From assembly GCA_907163375.1 (NCBI GenBank), contig CAJQUW010002205.1, positions 62,001 through 126,000 of the forward strand: a DNA stretch of 64,000 nucleotides. Reading direction: 5' to 3'. This DNA is from Prostheceraeus crozeri. Its lineage: Eukaryota > Platyhelminthes > Polycladida > Euryleptidae. The notes under the pieces were generated by a model. The model was given only the letters and a program-made list of their open reading frames with translations. It made no database searches and was not told the origin of the DNA. The position numbers and the translations under genes are program-made. Every line of letters begins with the position of its first letter. The stretch's first letter is position 1. Below are positions 31,527 through 42,469 of this stretch, in pieces.

Positions 31527-34243
31527 AGACAGACAAGACAAGACAATTCTTTATTGAGGTTCACATTATGCGGTGAACGCCTGACATGCATGTGGTTGGA
31601 CAAATAATAAAAAGAGTAAGTATAAAGGTTGGTGCAATAAAACAGAGATGTACATGCAAGTGCATCATCTTCCAAAACGAATAAAAGAATTACTAAAACG
31701 TACAGTTTTTGGCTCGAGGCGCTCTCATACATAGTGGATTTCGCAAGGTAGGTGCTCTATTCACAAACATTTCATGCAAAGTGTGATTGTTATCCCTAGC
31801 TATCGCTAGAAACAGTCGCTTGCACAACATTTCTGTCGACACATGCAGATCTACGTATTCATAGTTGCGGAATAATCTTGTCGCCAGCTTCTCCAAACGA
31901 ACAAGTTTTTTAAACAGATAACTAGGGATATTGCAAAATGTGGGGAATCCATAAGTAAGAGCAGATCTAATGAAAGAAACGTAGCATTCAAAAATGATCT
32001 TCTTGGGGCAATCACATCGTTTTAAGTTACGAAGTATGTACATTCGTACATAACACTTCTTCAGCAAAAGGGAAATATGTTCCTTCCATGACAAATCATT
32101 AGAAAACGTAATGCCCAATAACTTCATAGACACTACAGCAGAAATAGCAGAAGCATTATCATGGGAAAAAATGGATGAAACAGAAATAGACTTTTTTGTG
32201 ATACAATTCATTACAGCGCATTTATCATAATTAATAGACAAACCTATGGCATTTGATCAACCTTCCACATGCTGAAACTCACACTGCAAGCTATCATCAC
32301 AGTTTTGACGCAAAAAATGTAAGATGGACATCATCAGCAAGTTTGATATATTTAGAATTATCGCAACTGGGATTTAAAGAGTCGATTACGGCTGCAAACA
32401 GAATAGGAGCGATCACACTGCCTTGCGGCACACCACTTTATACATTGCTCCATTTAGAGATAGTCGTGTTGTGAACTTTCACACGTTGTTGACGACCACT
32501 GAGAAAATTTTGAATGATGGAAATTCCTTGTTTAGGTATACACACGAAGTCTCACCAAGGACAAAATGATTGAATCGTGAGGCAGCCGGTCGAACGCCTT
32601 TGAGTAGTCAATGGCCAAGACACGTACAGCACCAGGTTTATCGTCCAAAAATTTGAGGATGTTGTGATAGATTAAGGTAGTGGCTGCAACGGTCCCTTTT
32701 CCATATCCAGGTACATATGCAAACTGGTTGCGATTCAACTTAGCGATGATGTAGGGAAGAATCCATTCATTAGATAAAATTCTCTCCAGAACTTTAGATA
32801 AGACCGGTGACATAGAAATTGGGCGATAATCGGATGTGACTGAAGGTTTGGAGCATTTAGGAATAGGATACACTTCAGCGTATTTTAGCAGAGATGGAAA
32901 AGCACCAGTCCAGAAAGCCTCATTGAATAGACCTGCTATGATTCCCGAAAGTATAACAGAATTATCCTTGAAGATCCAATATGGTAATTCTCCAGCTCCA
33001 CCATTACCTTTTTTCAAGCGAGAAAGATGAGTATCAATTTGGAAATCAGCAACAGACAGCGGATGATCAAGCAATAAATGATCCTCAACATTCCACACAT
33101 TTGAAGTAGAATTATTTTCAACAAAAGAGGAAGAAAAAAATGAATTTAGCAGATCAGCCGACAAATTATTCGGAACACAATCTGGTCTTTCAATTCTAGA
33201 TAGCTTTCGAATGCGCCTCCTAGATTCTTTCGAATTACCAGACGATACAGCACATTCAAGGTAAGATCTTTTGAGATAATTTGTTCTTTGAATGACCATA
33301 TCACGCAAATGAGAATATTTCTTAAGTTGTTGCTTGTCATGTGCCCGATCTCTTTCATTAATCAATATCTTGAGACTAGCATAGATCCATGGGGGATCGT
33401 TATTGCAAAAGCGAACAGTAGTCCACGGGAAAGTTGTGTCAAATAGGAACCACAAAACGTTTTGAAATACCATCATGGCAAAATCAAGATTATCAAACAG
33501 TTTGATAAGATTCCAATTCACCAACGAAATAGTGTATTCAAAGGAACGTCTATTTCGCTTACTGAAATTGCGCATCCTTTTCTTTGTCACATTGGGAATT
33601 TTTGTGTCATTAAGACTCCACATGATCACTGCGTGATCCGATCTGCCAATAGGTGGAAGAACTTTTGCTACAGCTTCAGAGGGCATATTTGTGAAAATCT
33701 GGTCGAGGATTCTACTGCCACGTGTTTTGACATGAGCGACTCTTTTCAGCCCAGTTGCTGCTTCCATTTCATCAATGTCATCAATTAGTCCATTGAAGTC
33801 ACCAGATATTATCATATGATAACTTTTCGAGGCAAACGCAGGTAATTCAAGCACGTAATCTATAATATCCGTTAAACAAAGTTTCATTCCTGGCAGCATC
33901 CCTCCAATAAGGATGATACACCGAAATCAACAAAATCCCTTTATCAGTAAGTAGTATGGGTAGAATCTCAGTATCACAAGAAGCAATGCTATGAACAGAG
34001 TCAGAAGAAATTACTTTGAAGTCCATATTGTCGGAAACGTAGTTCAAAATGCCACCACCAAACTTGTTCCGATCTCGCCGAACAACAGAGTATCCTGGTA
34101 GTGAAATACTGGAAGTCGGAGTTGTCTCATCAAGCCAAGTCTCCGTCAGGACAGCAATTGATGGCTTGAGATCGCCAATTCTAGACTGAATAAGAAGCAT
34201 TTTTGAGCAAGCGGCCGCGAGGGCGCGAACCTTTCAGACGAAT
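31527..34243 (-). mobile_element. CR1/jockey-type LINE, 5'-truncated, inside the piggyBac
   Basis: The 3' end on the minus strand is CCTCAATAAAGAATTG followed by a (TTGTC)n tail at 31527-31546. Coding remains run from an apurinic endonuclease start near 34230 to the C-terminal domain near 31693. No ORF1 is present, so the copy is 5'-truncated. A short likely target duplication is AAAGATGAT (left) against AAAATGATG (right). The piggyBac frame resumes on the other side, which confirms the LINE is the younger insertion. Confidence 0.8.
31693..34230 (-). pseudogene. LINE ORF2: endonuclease and reverse transcriptase
   Basis: Minus strand in order: an endonuclease with VLTETWLDETTP and GYSVVRRDRNKFGGG (33847-34200); its C-terminal half with IISGDFNGLIDD and GRSDHAVIMWSL; then reverse transcriptase with YPIPKCSKPSVTSDYRPIS, NQFAYVPGYGKGT and VLAIDYSKAFDRLPH (32532-33899). 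The C-terminal region follows (LLGITFSNDLSWKEHI, 31693-32241). Between 32241 and 32532 frames shift and the YADD region is not in one open frame. At least two frame breaks occur. The domain order and C-terminus place it in the CR1/jockey group of LINEs; the exact clade is uncertain. Confidence 0.85.
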
Positions 34244-34620
34244 GAAAATGATGCGTTTCTCTTGTTGCTCGACGGAGACATGATAAGGCATGTTCTACAT
34301 TGCACTAACAGAAAAGCTTCTGACATCCGACTTGAATTTACAGAGAGAAAGTCGAAACCCGATCTGTCACACATGTCAGATTTTGATTTCTCTGAATTTT
34401 TGGCATGATTACGGTGTCATCTTTGATAATACGAGTCGGTGTCGACAGGGTCATCAAATGATAGCTAAGAAGACCCTTCTACAGGGGAGTAATCGGCTAC
34501 TACGTTTCAAGTTCTTCTTTTGCGTTATTCAATTTGACAACTTCCTTGATCTTGAAATGCGAAAGAGTGATGAGAAGATACATTATATGAACAACATATT
34601 TTTTATTGAATTAATTCAAA
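34241..34620 (+). pseudogene. piggyBac transposase, second piece after the LINE
   Basis: The plus strand reads ENDAFLLLLDGDMIRHVL, CTNRKASDI, SDFDFSEFLA, then after a frame change YGVIFDNTSRC and RFKFFFCVIQFDNF. These match the start of the piggyBac DDE domain: a CTN/TNRYA-type motif, an E..FLGLL-type motif, a G(V/I)I motif, and RFKFL...IRFDD. It continues the acidic piece at 31301-31526. The catalytic aspartates downstream are absent, so only about half the protein remains. Confidence 0.6.
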
Positions 34621-34959
34621 CACAGCAATCATGATCAATTAAGTAAAGTGTATTAAGGCAAGGGACTTCCTATGGCATTAAAATTTAATATGCACTTACC
34701 TAAAAGAAATTTATTGATAAAATCAAACATAACAATGCTGTGTACAAATTGTACACGTTTGTACTTCTACGTAAGTAAAATTATGTGTACCGTTGAGGGT
34801 TAATTCCGGATTGGAATTAATTCCAATTCCGACTTTTCCAACTCTGGTCATAGGATTGATGGCAGAAACTATCAGCAAACCCCTACATCTGCATGCATGT
34901 TCGATTAAATATGGGATACAAAGACCAAAAGAATCAACAATGGGAAATAAAAATATTAG

Positions 34960-35645
34960 CAAGACTTTTTATATTCCGCCAGCCAGAACGAGTTTCTGCA
35001 GGTTAACGAGGCCGAAAGTAAGACTTTCACAGAATAATGTACATCCTATGCCTACTACAGATCGGCACGTCTGCCGAGTTCTAGTGAGTTCCTCTTCTTG
35101 TCAGACTCTGATTTTTCTCTGATTAAACGAAAAGTGTTAAGCCCAGAGTCATATTTTTTGACATGGAATGTCTTCAGGTCATTTCCTATCATGTTCATGC
35201 ACTCCTGTCTATAAAGCTAGACACATTTAAATTTGGCGAGCCTCTTAATGTCGGCAAACACAAATATTTTGAGTAACTTTATTCACATTTAACCACATTC
35301 TCGCATAGATTCCCGATAAGATGCATGATAAAAGCACATGCATATCATAGGAAATGATCTGAAGACACTGCATGTCAAAAAATATGACTCTGGGCTTAAT
35401 ACTTTTTGTTTAATCAGAGAAAACATAGAAAATTACATTATAGCAAAAAACTGCAATCTGCGTCCGATTGGATTTACATGTGTTATTCTTTGATCCTGTC
35501 TGACAAGAAGAGGAACTCACTAGAACTCGGCAGACGCACGAATTCGTAGTAGGCATAGGGTGTATATTATTCTGTGAAAGTCTCACTTTCGGCCTCGTTC
35601 CCTGCAGAAACTCGTTCTGGCTGCCGGACTATTATGCCTAAGTTA
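34960..35645. mobile_element. Foldback element, copy 2 (TCCGGCAGC family)
   Basis: The arms (about 34967-35205 and 35338-35640) are inverted. Terminal words are CCAGCCAGAACGAGTTTCTG on the left and CCTCGTTCCCTGCAGAAACT on the right. Inner paired words include GCCCAGAGTCATATTTTTTG and TTTCCTATCATGTTCATGC-like sequences. The family is the same as copy 1 (20795-21495). It lies about 110 bp beyond hAT copy B. No coding capacity. Confidence 0.75.
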
Positions 35646-35719
35646 ATTGCTTCCGATGGGGAAGTCTTTCTAGGAACAGTAAAAATGCGCCCTTCCTTTG
35701 GTTGTGCAATAATAGAAGC

Positions 35720-36540
35720 AATTTTTTTAACACCAGAGGAACCCGCAGAAAAACGATGTTGTTCTCGTAAAAAAATCTCTTTATCGAGGCCTTTCAGCTG
35801 CCGCCGGCAGTCATCGTCAGGCGAGTGAATCATGCAGCTAACACTTATGAGAATAGTTCACAATCATGTAAGACAGAAACATAAGAACATCATAGAACTA
35901 TCAATTAAATACATAGTACAGAAAATACTTAAAAACATCCTACTATAAAACAAATAGAAGTAGAAGCTAAGAAAGTCAACAATTATTAGAAATGTTACGA
36001 AAAAACAGAGAGTCTCAAGACTTCCACAAATCACTCAACGTATGTTTGACTTTGTTCTCAGAGTGCAGTTTGTGAGTCCATGGCGACTCCTTGACATTTC
36101 TTTTGCTCCAGCTGCTTTCCCGATCAATCACAGTAGCGTTCTTTACTCTGATCGGATGACCTGATGACACCGCATGCTTGGCTACCTCATATCGCTGTAC
36201 ATCCATTGACTTGATTGACTTCGCATGCTCCTTTAGTCTTTCCTCCATCGGACGAGACGTCTCTCCAACATACACCCATGAGCATCCTTCCACGCTACAG
36301 GGAAGTTTGTAAACCGAGCCCAATATCTTTGCCGGCTCCGGCCTCTTGTGGACAAGAAGCGAACGAAGAGTAGTCGAGGGCTTCATCGATGTTCTCACAT
36401 TCACCTCACGTATAATAGATGTAAGTTTCTCCGACAAACCTCTAACATAGGGAATTGAATGTCCTGGTAAGTTCTGCTCCTCAACTTGATCATCCCTCGA
36501 AACGGATTCCTCTGCGGGTTCCTCTGGTGTTAAAAAAAAA
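35720..36540 (-). mobile_element. Penelope-like element fragment (GIY-YIG end)
   Basis: The minus strand encodes LPGHSIPYVRGLSEKLTSII, KPSTTLRSLLVHKRP, then the GIY-YIG-type core VYKLPC...WVYVGETSRPMEERLKEH, HAVSSGHPI and a basic C-terminus (36015-36525). The PYV.GLSE and KP..TLR..L linker followed by this nuclease is typical of Penelope-like elements. The reverse transcriptase is missing. A piece of the sequence near 36510-36537 recurs inverted at 35722-35750 (TTTTTTAACACCAGAGG), as if a terminal repeat had been copied in inverse. The family differs from the element at 11516-13108. It is a 5'-truncated, inactive copy. Confidence 0.75.
35790..35822 (-). ncRNA. Hammerhead-like motif downstream of the Penelope fragment
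   Basis: The minus strand reads CTGACGA, then a CTGCCG/CGGCAG hairpin, then GAAAGGCC. This fits CUGANGA - helix II - GAAA. It sits in the 3' region of the Penelope nuclease frame, where terminal-repeat hammerheads are known. The cleavage site and helix I could not be placed. Confidence 0.4.
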
Positions 36541-37080
36541 TTATGTCAAGCCCGTTACTTCATTCTAATAAAAGCAATATTCACACGTTGTGCTGTTCTA
36601 GGACGTTTCGTGTCCACGACCCTTTGTCCAGCGAGAGACTATTTTTATGCATTGTTTACGAATTTTTGTGCTCAGAAAATAAGTATGAATCTGCACTCCC
36701 AATACAGATGAAAGTATCGTATTAAATTAATAGGGTAATTTCAATGTCTAAATAGGCTAAGTGCCTCATAGTCTCATTTTAATGGAAATTATCAAATCAC
36801 TTGTGGTCTAGAAATCAAAAATAATGCGAGCTAGACTGACTGCAAACTTCCAATCACTGATTTTGAAAAAAATGAGACTGTCAAAGCTTTTAATGCTCAA
36901 CAGAGAATGCGAAGATGAAATGAGACAGGCGAATTAATTTTGCAATTGCAAATGATGTTCTACATTTGCGCATTGTGATGAAATATATACAGATGAAGTA
37001 ATATCGAGAAATAGAAAGAAGATAAAAAGTATCATAATATTCGGAATCGCTTGAAAAAGTAATCGAGCTCGCCACTGGAT
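36541..37080. other. No gene; one degraded hammerhead-like word
   Basis: Mostly AT-rich. The minus strand of 36604-36631 reads CTGGACAAAGGGTCG...GGACACGAAACGTCC, which resembles a Penelope-type hammerhead (CTGANGA...CGAAACGTCC) with a damaged core. It is 5' of the Penelope fragment. Nothing else was recognised. Confidence 0.3.
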
Positions 37081-37324
37081 GTGAGTGTCGCACTAGTCAA
37101 ATGTAATTGCACAAACTGCAAATTTATCTTGAACGAAGCTGCGCTCCCTCAGCACCGTCTTCTGGTGATGAACTTCAAGATTGACTCTTCCAAGAGAGAC
37201 AGTTCAAAACGCAATACGAAGTCAAGATTAAGTGGTGGAAGCTGGCGGACAGAGACGTGGCGACTAGATTTACAAAGGAAGTGACAGAAAAAGTCGGTAT
37301 ACGTCAAAGAAAGATTGACTGGAG

Positions 37325-38049
37325 GTGGAGAGAATTATAAAAGACTGTGGTAAGAGAGCATGTGAAACTACTCTCAGAGAACAGATACCGAGATCCAGAG
37401 AACAAGCTACGAAAGACAATTGTGAAGGACATTATGTGAAAGATGACGGCGGAAGTATGTTATGTGCTCCTCAAGAAAACATCGAGAGGTGGAAAGATTA
37501 CTTCAAGGGGCTGTTAAATAAGGTCAGGCCGCATCAATTTGGGGAAGCTTTTACACCAGTCGAAGGACCGGTCCCCAGAATAACAAAGGAAAAGGTACTT
37601 AGTGTTCTGTCCAGTACAGAGCACAGCAAGAGCTGCGGAGTCTCTATAGAAGCCTACCGACTTTTACAGGCGGATGGTGTGCGTCTGCCCACGGACGCAA
37701 TGAATAATATCCTTACGAGAGGCTCGATGAGCAACAGTAAGCATGAAGAGATCTTGACTGATATCTTCAAAGGCAAAGGTGATCACATGGTTTGCTCAAA
37801 TTGTCGGGGCATCAAGTTACTCCCGCATGCGCTTAAAGTTTTGGGAAGGATAATTGAGAAGCGGTTCAGAGAGTTGGTTGATATAGCTGACAATCAATTT
37901 GGATTCAGACCAAGTTTGGGAACAATAGATGCCATGTTTGTCCTGCGCACCACAATTCAGAAGTACCGTGAAGGCAACACCCCGCTATACATGGTTTTCA
38001 TCGACCTGGAAAAGGCATATGATTCAATTCCACATGAGATCCTTTGGAA
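37325..38049 (+). pseudogene. LINE A reverse transcriptase, first part
   Basis: An open plus frame contains ITKEKVLSVLSSTEHSKSCG, a linker, GIKLLPHALKVLGRIIEKRF, NQFGFRPSLGTIDAMFVLR and MVFIDLEKAYDSIPHEILW. These are RT motifs 1 to A, the last holding the first catalytic aspartate (FIDLEKAYD). The frame then runs into LINE B. The catalytic YADD follows on the far side at about 39440. Confidence 0.75.
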
Positions 38050-39228
38050 GATCAGTTTGGGGTCAGACCTAACCGAGGAAGTATTGATGTCACCTTCATC
38101 ACGCGCCAGATAATCGAAAAGGCCAAAGAACACAACGTCCCCACCTCAACGTCAATTTCATTGATTTCAAGGCAGGGTTCGACACAGTGTGGAAGAAAGC
38201 GCTTTGGAAAATGATGTGAGCTATTTGAGCTGATCCGAAAAAATACTCAAAATAATAGAATCTACGTACAAGGAAACCGAAGGTGCAGTAGTTATAGATG
38301 GACATTTGATAGATTGGCTCAAAGTTAATGCAGTAGTCAGACAGGGATGCCTGCTGTCTCCTACCCTATTCAATGCTTTCTTAGAATTTGTGATGATTGA
38401 ATTAAGACCCCTAGACTCTTCCCTCAGCCTAAGCAGCTCTTTTTCTTTCAACATACGTTACGCTGATGATATTATTCTTATCTCAGTAATCTTCGACAAA
38501 TTAAAGCTGTCCACAACAGAATTAGAAAATTCATGTAAAAAGTGGGACATGAAGATCAACAACAACAAATGCAAAGTCATGTCACCCAGAAATGATCGCA
38601 TTCTTATCAACGAGACGCCAGTTGAAAGCGTGGACGAATTTACCTTTCTTGGCAGCGTTGTCCCTGATTCCTCACCTGACATCATGGGAAAGCTCTAGCT
38701 TCCCAAGGCTTTGGCCATCTACGAAAATCAATCTGGAACGAGCGTCGTATCAGACGCACTCTTTAGATCAGACTGTTCAAAGCCTTCATGATACCTATAG
38801 CCATCTACGCATGTGAGACATGGACACTGGAAAGTGAAGAGAAAAGAAAACTGGAGGTCTTCTAAATGAGTTGTCTGCGTCCCATCTATGGAACCAGCAC
38901 CCGAGACCGTATTCCGAACGAAACCATCAGACGGAACCTGCACATAAACACCACCGTCGTAAATGTAATTCTGAAGAGAAGGCTGAAGAGAGCTGGTTTG
39001 TCCACGTGGCGTGATGACCATCAGATCACTATGTCTCAAGGGACTTCATGCAGGACTTCTCCAACCCAAGACCGCGCGGATGACCAGCGGAAAGATGGAG
39101 GGACCAAATACGAACGGACACGGGCTTGCAAATCAACACCTTGGAACGCCAAGCCCAGAACAGGGGAAGTTGGAGCCATCGTAGTAGACTGGTGGGAGCA
39201 AGCCAAGGCAATTTAGTCAGTAAGTCAG
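38050..39228 (+). mobile_element. RTE-type LINE B inserted in LINE A
   Basis: It begins inside reverse transcriptase (DQFGVRPNRG, then FITRQIIEKAKEHN), passes NFIDFKAGFDTVWKK, VRQGCLLSPTLFNAFLEF, IRYADDIILIS (38306-38698) and INNNKCKVMS, and ends in the C-terminal region IYACETWTLESEEKRKLEVF and CLRPIYGTSTRDRIPNE. An AGTCAGTA-type tail lies at 39213-39228. The target duplication is TCCTTTGGAA (38040-38049) against TCCTGTGGAA (39229-39238). It is 5'-truncated and carries several frame breaks. Its RT differs from that of LINE A, so it is not a tandem copy of it. Confidence 0.8.
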
Positions 39229-40235
39229 TCCTGTGGAAATGTATGAGAAGTCGTAATATCCCGGAGGTATACGTGAAAGTGATCAGAGACATGTATACGG
39301 GAGCAACAACGTCTCAGTGATCCGTTCGAAGTGAGAGTAGGACTCCACAAAGGATCCGCCTTATGTCCGTTCCTCTTTGTCCTGGTCATGGGCACGATTT
39401 CGCAAGCGCAGAGATCAAGTCCACCGTAGAAACTGCTATACGCAGATGATATTGCCCTTGTGGATAGGTCGAAGCCGTCTCTGAAGGGGGTAGAATCAGT
39501 GGAATCACACCATCGAGCGATATGGACTCAAAGTGAATGTTCATTAGACGGAACGCGTGCCAACCAAAGATCACGACGAAACAATATTCCTACCAACCCG
39601 CCGAGTGAGGAAGATCGATCTTTTCGTAACTGGGATCTATGATAAATAAAGACAACATCATCGACATAGAAGTCAACAGAAGGATCTAAACGGCTTGGGG
39701 AATCTGGAGAAGACTAACAGGACACTGTATGACAAGAAGATGCCGACAAAATTAAAAGCAAGGGTCTTCACTGCCATGGTGCGACCAGTGTTGCAGTCTG
39801 GAGGCGAGTATTATAATCAACTATATATTATATCAACTAGTATTATAATCAAGTATATATAATCAACTAAAAGATCGCCGAAAAAATAGATGCACATGTT
39901 GCGAAGCATCCTCGGAGTAACACGAAGAGATAGGATGAGGGTGAAGACACTCGGGATTCATCCAATTGATGGGATCATGCGGTGGCACAGACTGAGGTGG
40001 TACGTGCACGTTGAACGGAGACCCTGCGAACACCAGACCCGACTAGCATTAGGAATGCCTGTGCCAGGGCTGTAAAACAGAGGGCGGCAAAAGAAAACAT
40101 GGGAGCGCCAAGTGCTAGAGGACATTAAGATCATTGAAGCCTCAACCGCGGATGCATTGGACCATTCGAGATGGAAGAGGAAAATTAGGCCACCCTTTCA
40201 CTGGAAAAAGGCCTTTCAAGGTGAGCAAGGTGAGC

Positions 40236-40453
40236 AATCTGTAAATACTTTTTATTTTAATCATATTGGAGAAATATTTCATTGACTATCACATGCAGTT
40301 CATATTTCTATAGATAACCACTATGTCTAAGTTTCTCCATTAGATTCACACGTGATTTTTCACACCAAGCTATTTGTGATAGACAACTTATCTAATTCGA
40401 CAGGCCTGCAGTTTGTTCTAGTCAAGAGTTGTACAATTCCAAATGCTTGGAGG
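40236..40453. other. Spacer without gene
   Basis: AT-rich link between LINE A and the hAT at 40454. Nothing recognised. Confidence 0.4.
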
Positions 40454-40559
40454 CAGTGCTGGAAGAAGTTAGCTGCCTAACTAGTGAACTAGTTGGGTAA
40501 AAAGCTGGCAAATTAATTTTTTAGCTGGCTAATTGGTCAAATGGAATGGAAATCCACGT

Positions 40560-40985
40560 AAGAAGAGAATAAGAAAGAACCTGAGGATGACGTAGAAACG
40601 CGCTGGAACACTACCTGGATAATTATCGAAAGTTTGTCTACCTTCAATCAGCAGTCGATCTCGCCGCCAAAGACCTCATGAACAATGATCGTCGGTTCTA
40701 CTTCATGCCAGATAACTTAGAGCTGTTGAATAATTTGATTAAAATTTTGTCTCCGCTCAGGAAAACTACTGACGTTTGGCAGGGCCGGGACTACGTGACA
40801 AAGATCATGCAAATGTGTTTCCGAAGCTGAAGCGTTCGAGACGTTACTTTGGCGCAAGCGCAACTTCAGCTTCCTCTGAGCGATTATTCTCTTCGCATGG
40901 ATTAGTGTTTCAACAGAGAAGAATGGCATTAGCCAAAGAAGCTGCTGATGTCATACTCTTTCTTCATGAAAATCATCCAAAGTGA
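40560..40985 (+). pseudogene. hAT transposase C-terminal region
   Basis: The plus strand reads DVETRWNTTWIIIESLS, then after a frame change DLAAKDLMNNDRRF, LELLNNLIKILSPLRKTT, and after another change FGASATSASSERLFSSHGLV, RRMALAKEAADVILFLHEN. The TRWN.T motif, the L..IL.P...TT segment and the SASSERLFS...G hAT dimerisation domain occur in proper order. The N-terminal zinc finger and most of the RNase H-like core are missing. Three or more lesions are visible. Confidence 0.8.
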
Positions 40986-41750
40986 GTGACGCGCCTATTT
41001 TGAATTTTCATGAACTAATCACAAGCTTATTACTGCTTCTCAAAGTTTGTCGGAATGGGAGGTTCATGTTCACTCGAAAAACAATCTCTCCCTTTATTAT
41101 GACGACTCCTTATTCGCTAAAAAAAGCGTTACCCGACGCGTTTCGTCTCACAGGGCAGTTTCAAGGACGAATGGCACAGGTCAAGGTGGCACAGGTCAGG
41201 TACTACGTTTAAATAGGCCTATGACTAGGTCGAGAGGGCATCTCCACATATCAGTTCATGACGTCTATTCATGAGGTGTGGCATGCTCTTGGTAATGCAT
41301 CGTGTTGATGCAATAGATTTAATATGTGATAATATATAACGTGATAATCACTGGCGCCTTCTTAGTACCTGCGAGGCCTTCGTCGCATCCTCAATAATAA
41401 TTTGCCAAGATTTATAAAAATGAAAAATGTTATCATTCGTTATATTTCATTTAAATGCGATAGCTTCTCGTGGTAGCTGTGCACAGCTTTCCGTCTCAAA
41501 ATCAGACGCTCAACATCAGAGTGAACAGTTTTGCAGCGCGTGCACGAATCACAGCTGTTTTCTTCGAACGAATAGACACACATGCTGGTCGTGTGTTCAG
41601 ACGGAGCGAAAGAGAGTTGTGTGCGTGTGCGGCAGCAAGCGCACGCGCCCGCACCAATATTGGCTTTCCCGATAGACATAATGCTTTGCCTTCTCCAATT
41701 TTTACAATGAAATTCTACGCAATTCTTGATCGAGGCTCGGTACCTAAATA

Positions 41751-41785
41751 TATAAAGGGAAGCTCAACCCAATTGTTCATGTCCT
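41751..41785 (+). promoter_or_regulatory. Possible TATA-box promoter
   Basis: TATATAAAGGGA at about 41749-41760 follows a locally GC-rich, CpG-containing stretch (41460-41665) and lies about 200 bp before the hAT-type coding relic on the same strand. A start near CTCAACC, some 25 bp downstream, would be normal. Based on sequence only. Confidence 0.3.
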
Positions 41786-41957
41786 TCGTTTCTCGGCGAA
41801 GAGGCCACTACGTCAACACCAGCAGATGGCTGACGTTGAGATAAGACTGCAATCAGATGATGAGCGTTCTCCAATGAATGCACAGTAATGCATCTGACTC
41901 GAACACCTAGATTCTATAGAATTCCATAATTTGTTTTTACGTGATTGATGTGACGCT

Positions 41958-42370
41958 ATGTTTAGTACTGTAGATGAGCGCATAATCACGCCTTTCGTGC
42001 GAAGGGAATATACTGAAAAGATGACATTCGTCAAGCAAGGTAGGCCAACACCTGATATAAAAATTCAAAGTACTCACAGAGAAAGAAATAAGAAATACAC
42101 AAGACATTTTAATGCAACAAAGTTCAAGCACAGTCTCAGTGGCTGACTAGCCGTGAGATGCGCAAGAAACTGTTTCCTTTCCTCCCTTTGTTCTCGAGAA
42201 AATGTGGTCAGGACAGAGAGGGGATATAGTTATCTCAACTCCTTGAGTAAGGCGGTTAGGCGACATGAGCAATCAACTTCTCATGTACACAATCACTTGG
42301 CATCAAAAAATGTTCGGGAAATTGTTATTGAAAATTCATCTTTTATGAAAATTAATGTTATAACATGAAA
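41958..42370 (+). pseudogene. hAT-type N-terminal coding relic (TTF-type zinc-finger region)
   Basis: The plus strand reads RPTPDIKIQSTHRERNKKYT, RHFNATKF, then QWLTSREMRKKLFPFLPLFS and, after a frame change, ENVVRTERGYSYLNSLSKAV, RRHEQSTSHVHNH. In ZMYM6-like/DUF4371 hAT proteins the TTF-type zinc finger has this order: a WL.. segment, LFCFPCLLF, W...G..DL..L..A...HE.S..H. The cysteines expected in the LFCFPC motif are lost here. It does not belong to the C-terminal relic at 40560, since it lies inside a different inverted-repeat unit. Confidence 0.55.
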
Positions 42371-42469
42371 AAGTCTGGTATAGAAATAGCATTCCAATGC
42401 CGAGCGAAGGCCTATGTAGGAGCACGCGACGCCACTGGAGATAATATGATAACGGATTCGAACCGAACA

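Larger units (their letters stand above)
30864..34799 (+). mobile_element. piggyBac relic inserted in hAT copy B
   Basis: The right terminus reads ...TGTGTACCGTTGAGGG followed by TTAA (34800-34803). The left terminus CCTCAACCGCACAAACGTAG (from 30864) matches its inverse after small changes, and TTAA there has decayed to GGAA. The plus strand inside codes for the N-terminal half of a piggyBac transposase in two pieces separated by a LINE. The catalytic half is missing, so the element is internally deleted and inactive. Confidence 0.7.
29703..34846. mobile_element. hAT-like element, copy B, with perfect 8-bp target duplication
   Basis: The ends are CAGAGCTCGAAAAAGTCC (29703) and the inverse of CAGAGTTGGAAAAGTCGG (ending 34846). 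Both flanks are GTCATAGG (29695-29702 and 34847-34854), an exact 8-bp duplication that fixes the boundaries. Sequence 29703-30863 matches copy A; the final ~45 bp (34803-34846) is the right terminus. The middle is a piggyBac relic (about 30864-34799) that itself contains a LINE. No transposase of its own was recognised. Confidence 0.9.
37081..40235 (+). mobile_element. RTE-type LINE A (5'-truncated), interrupted by LINE B
   Basis: Coding remains start in the end of the endonuclease (LPQHRLLVMNFKI), pass through a linker (KIKWWKLADRDVATRF), and continue into reverse transcriptase up to VFIDLEKAYDSIPHEILW at 38049. LINE B intervenes. LINE A then resumes at 39229 with VLWKCMRSRNIPEVYVK, MYTGATT, DPFEVRVGLHKGSALCPFLF and LLYADDIALV, ending in the C-terminal region LRSILGVTRRDRMRVKTLG and RGRQKKTWERQVLEDI. 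A GTGAGCAAG-type tail lies near 40219-40240. Many frame changes and stops occur. The style matches the RTE-related group with the RGIKLL and QFGFRP motifs. Confidence 0.75.

Noticed and set aside
35567-35833. 88-codon frame
   Set aside because: It crosses from the foldback arm into the Penelope 3' region and the hammerhead-like hairpin, so it joins unrelated repeats.
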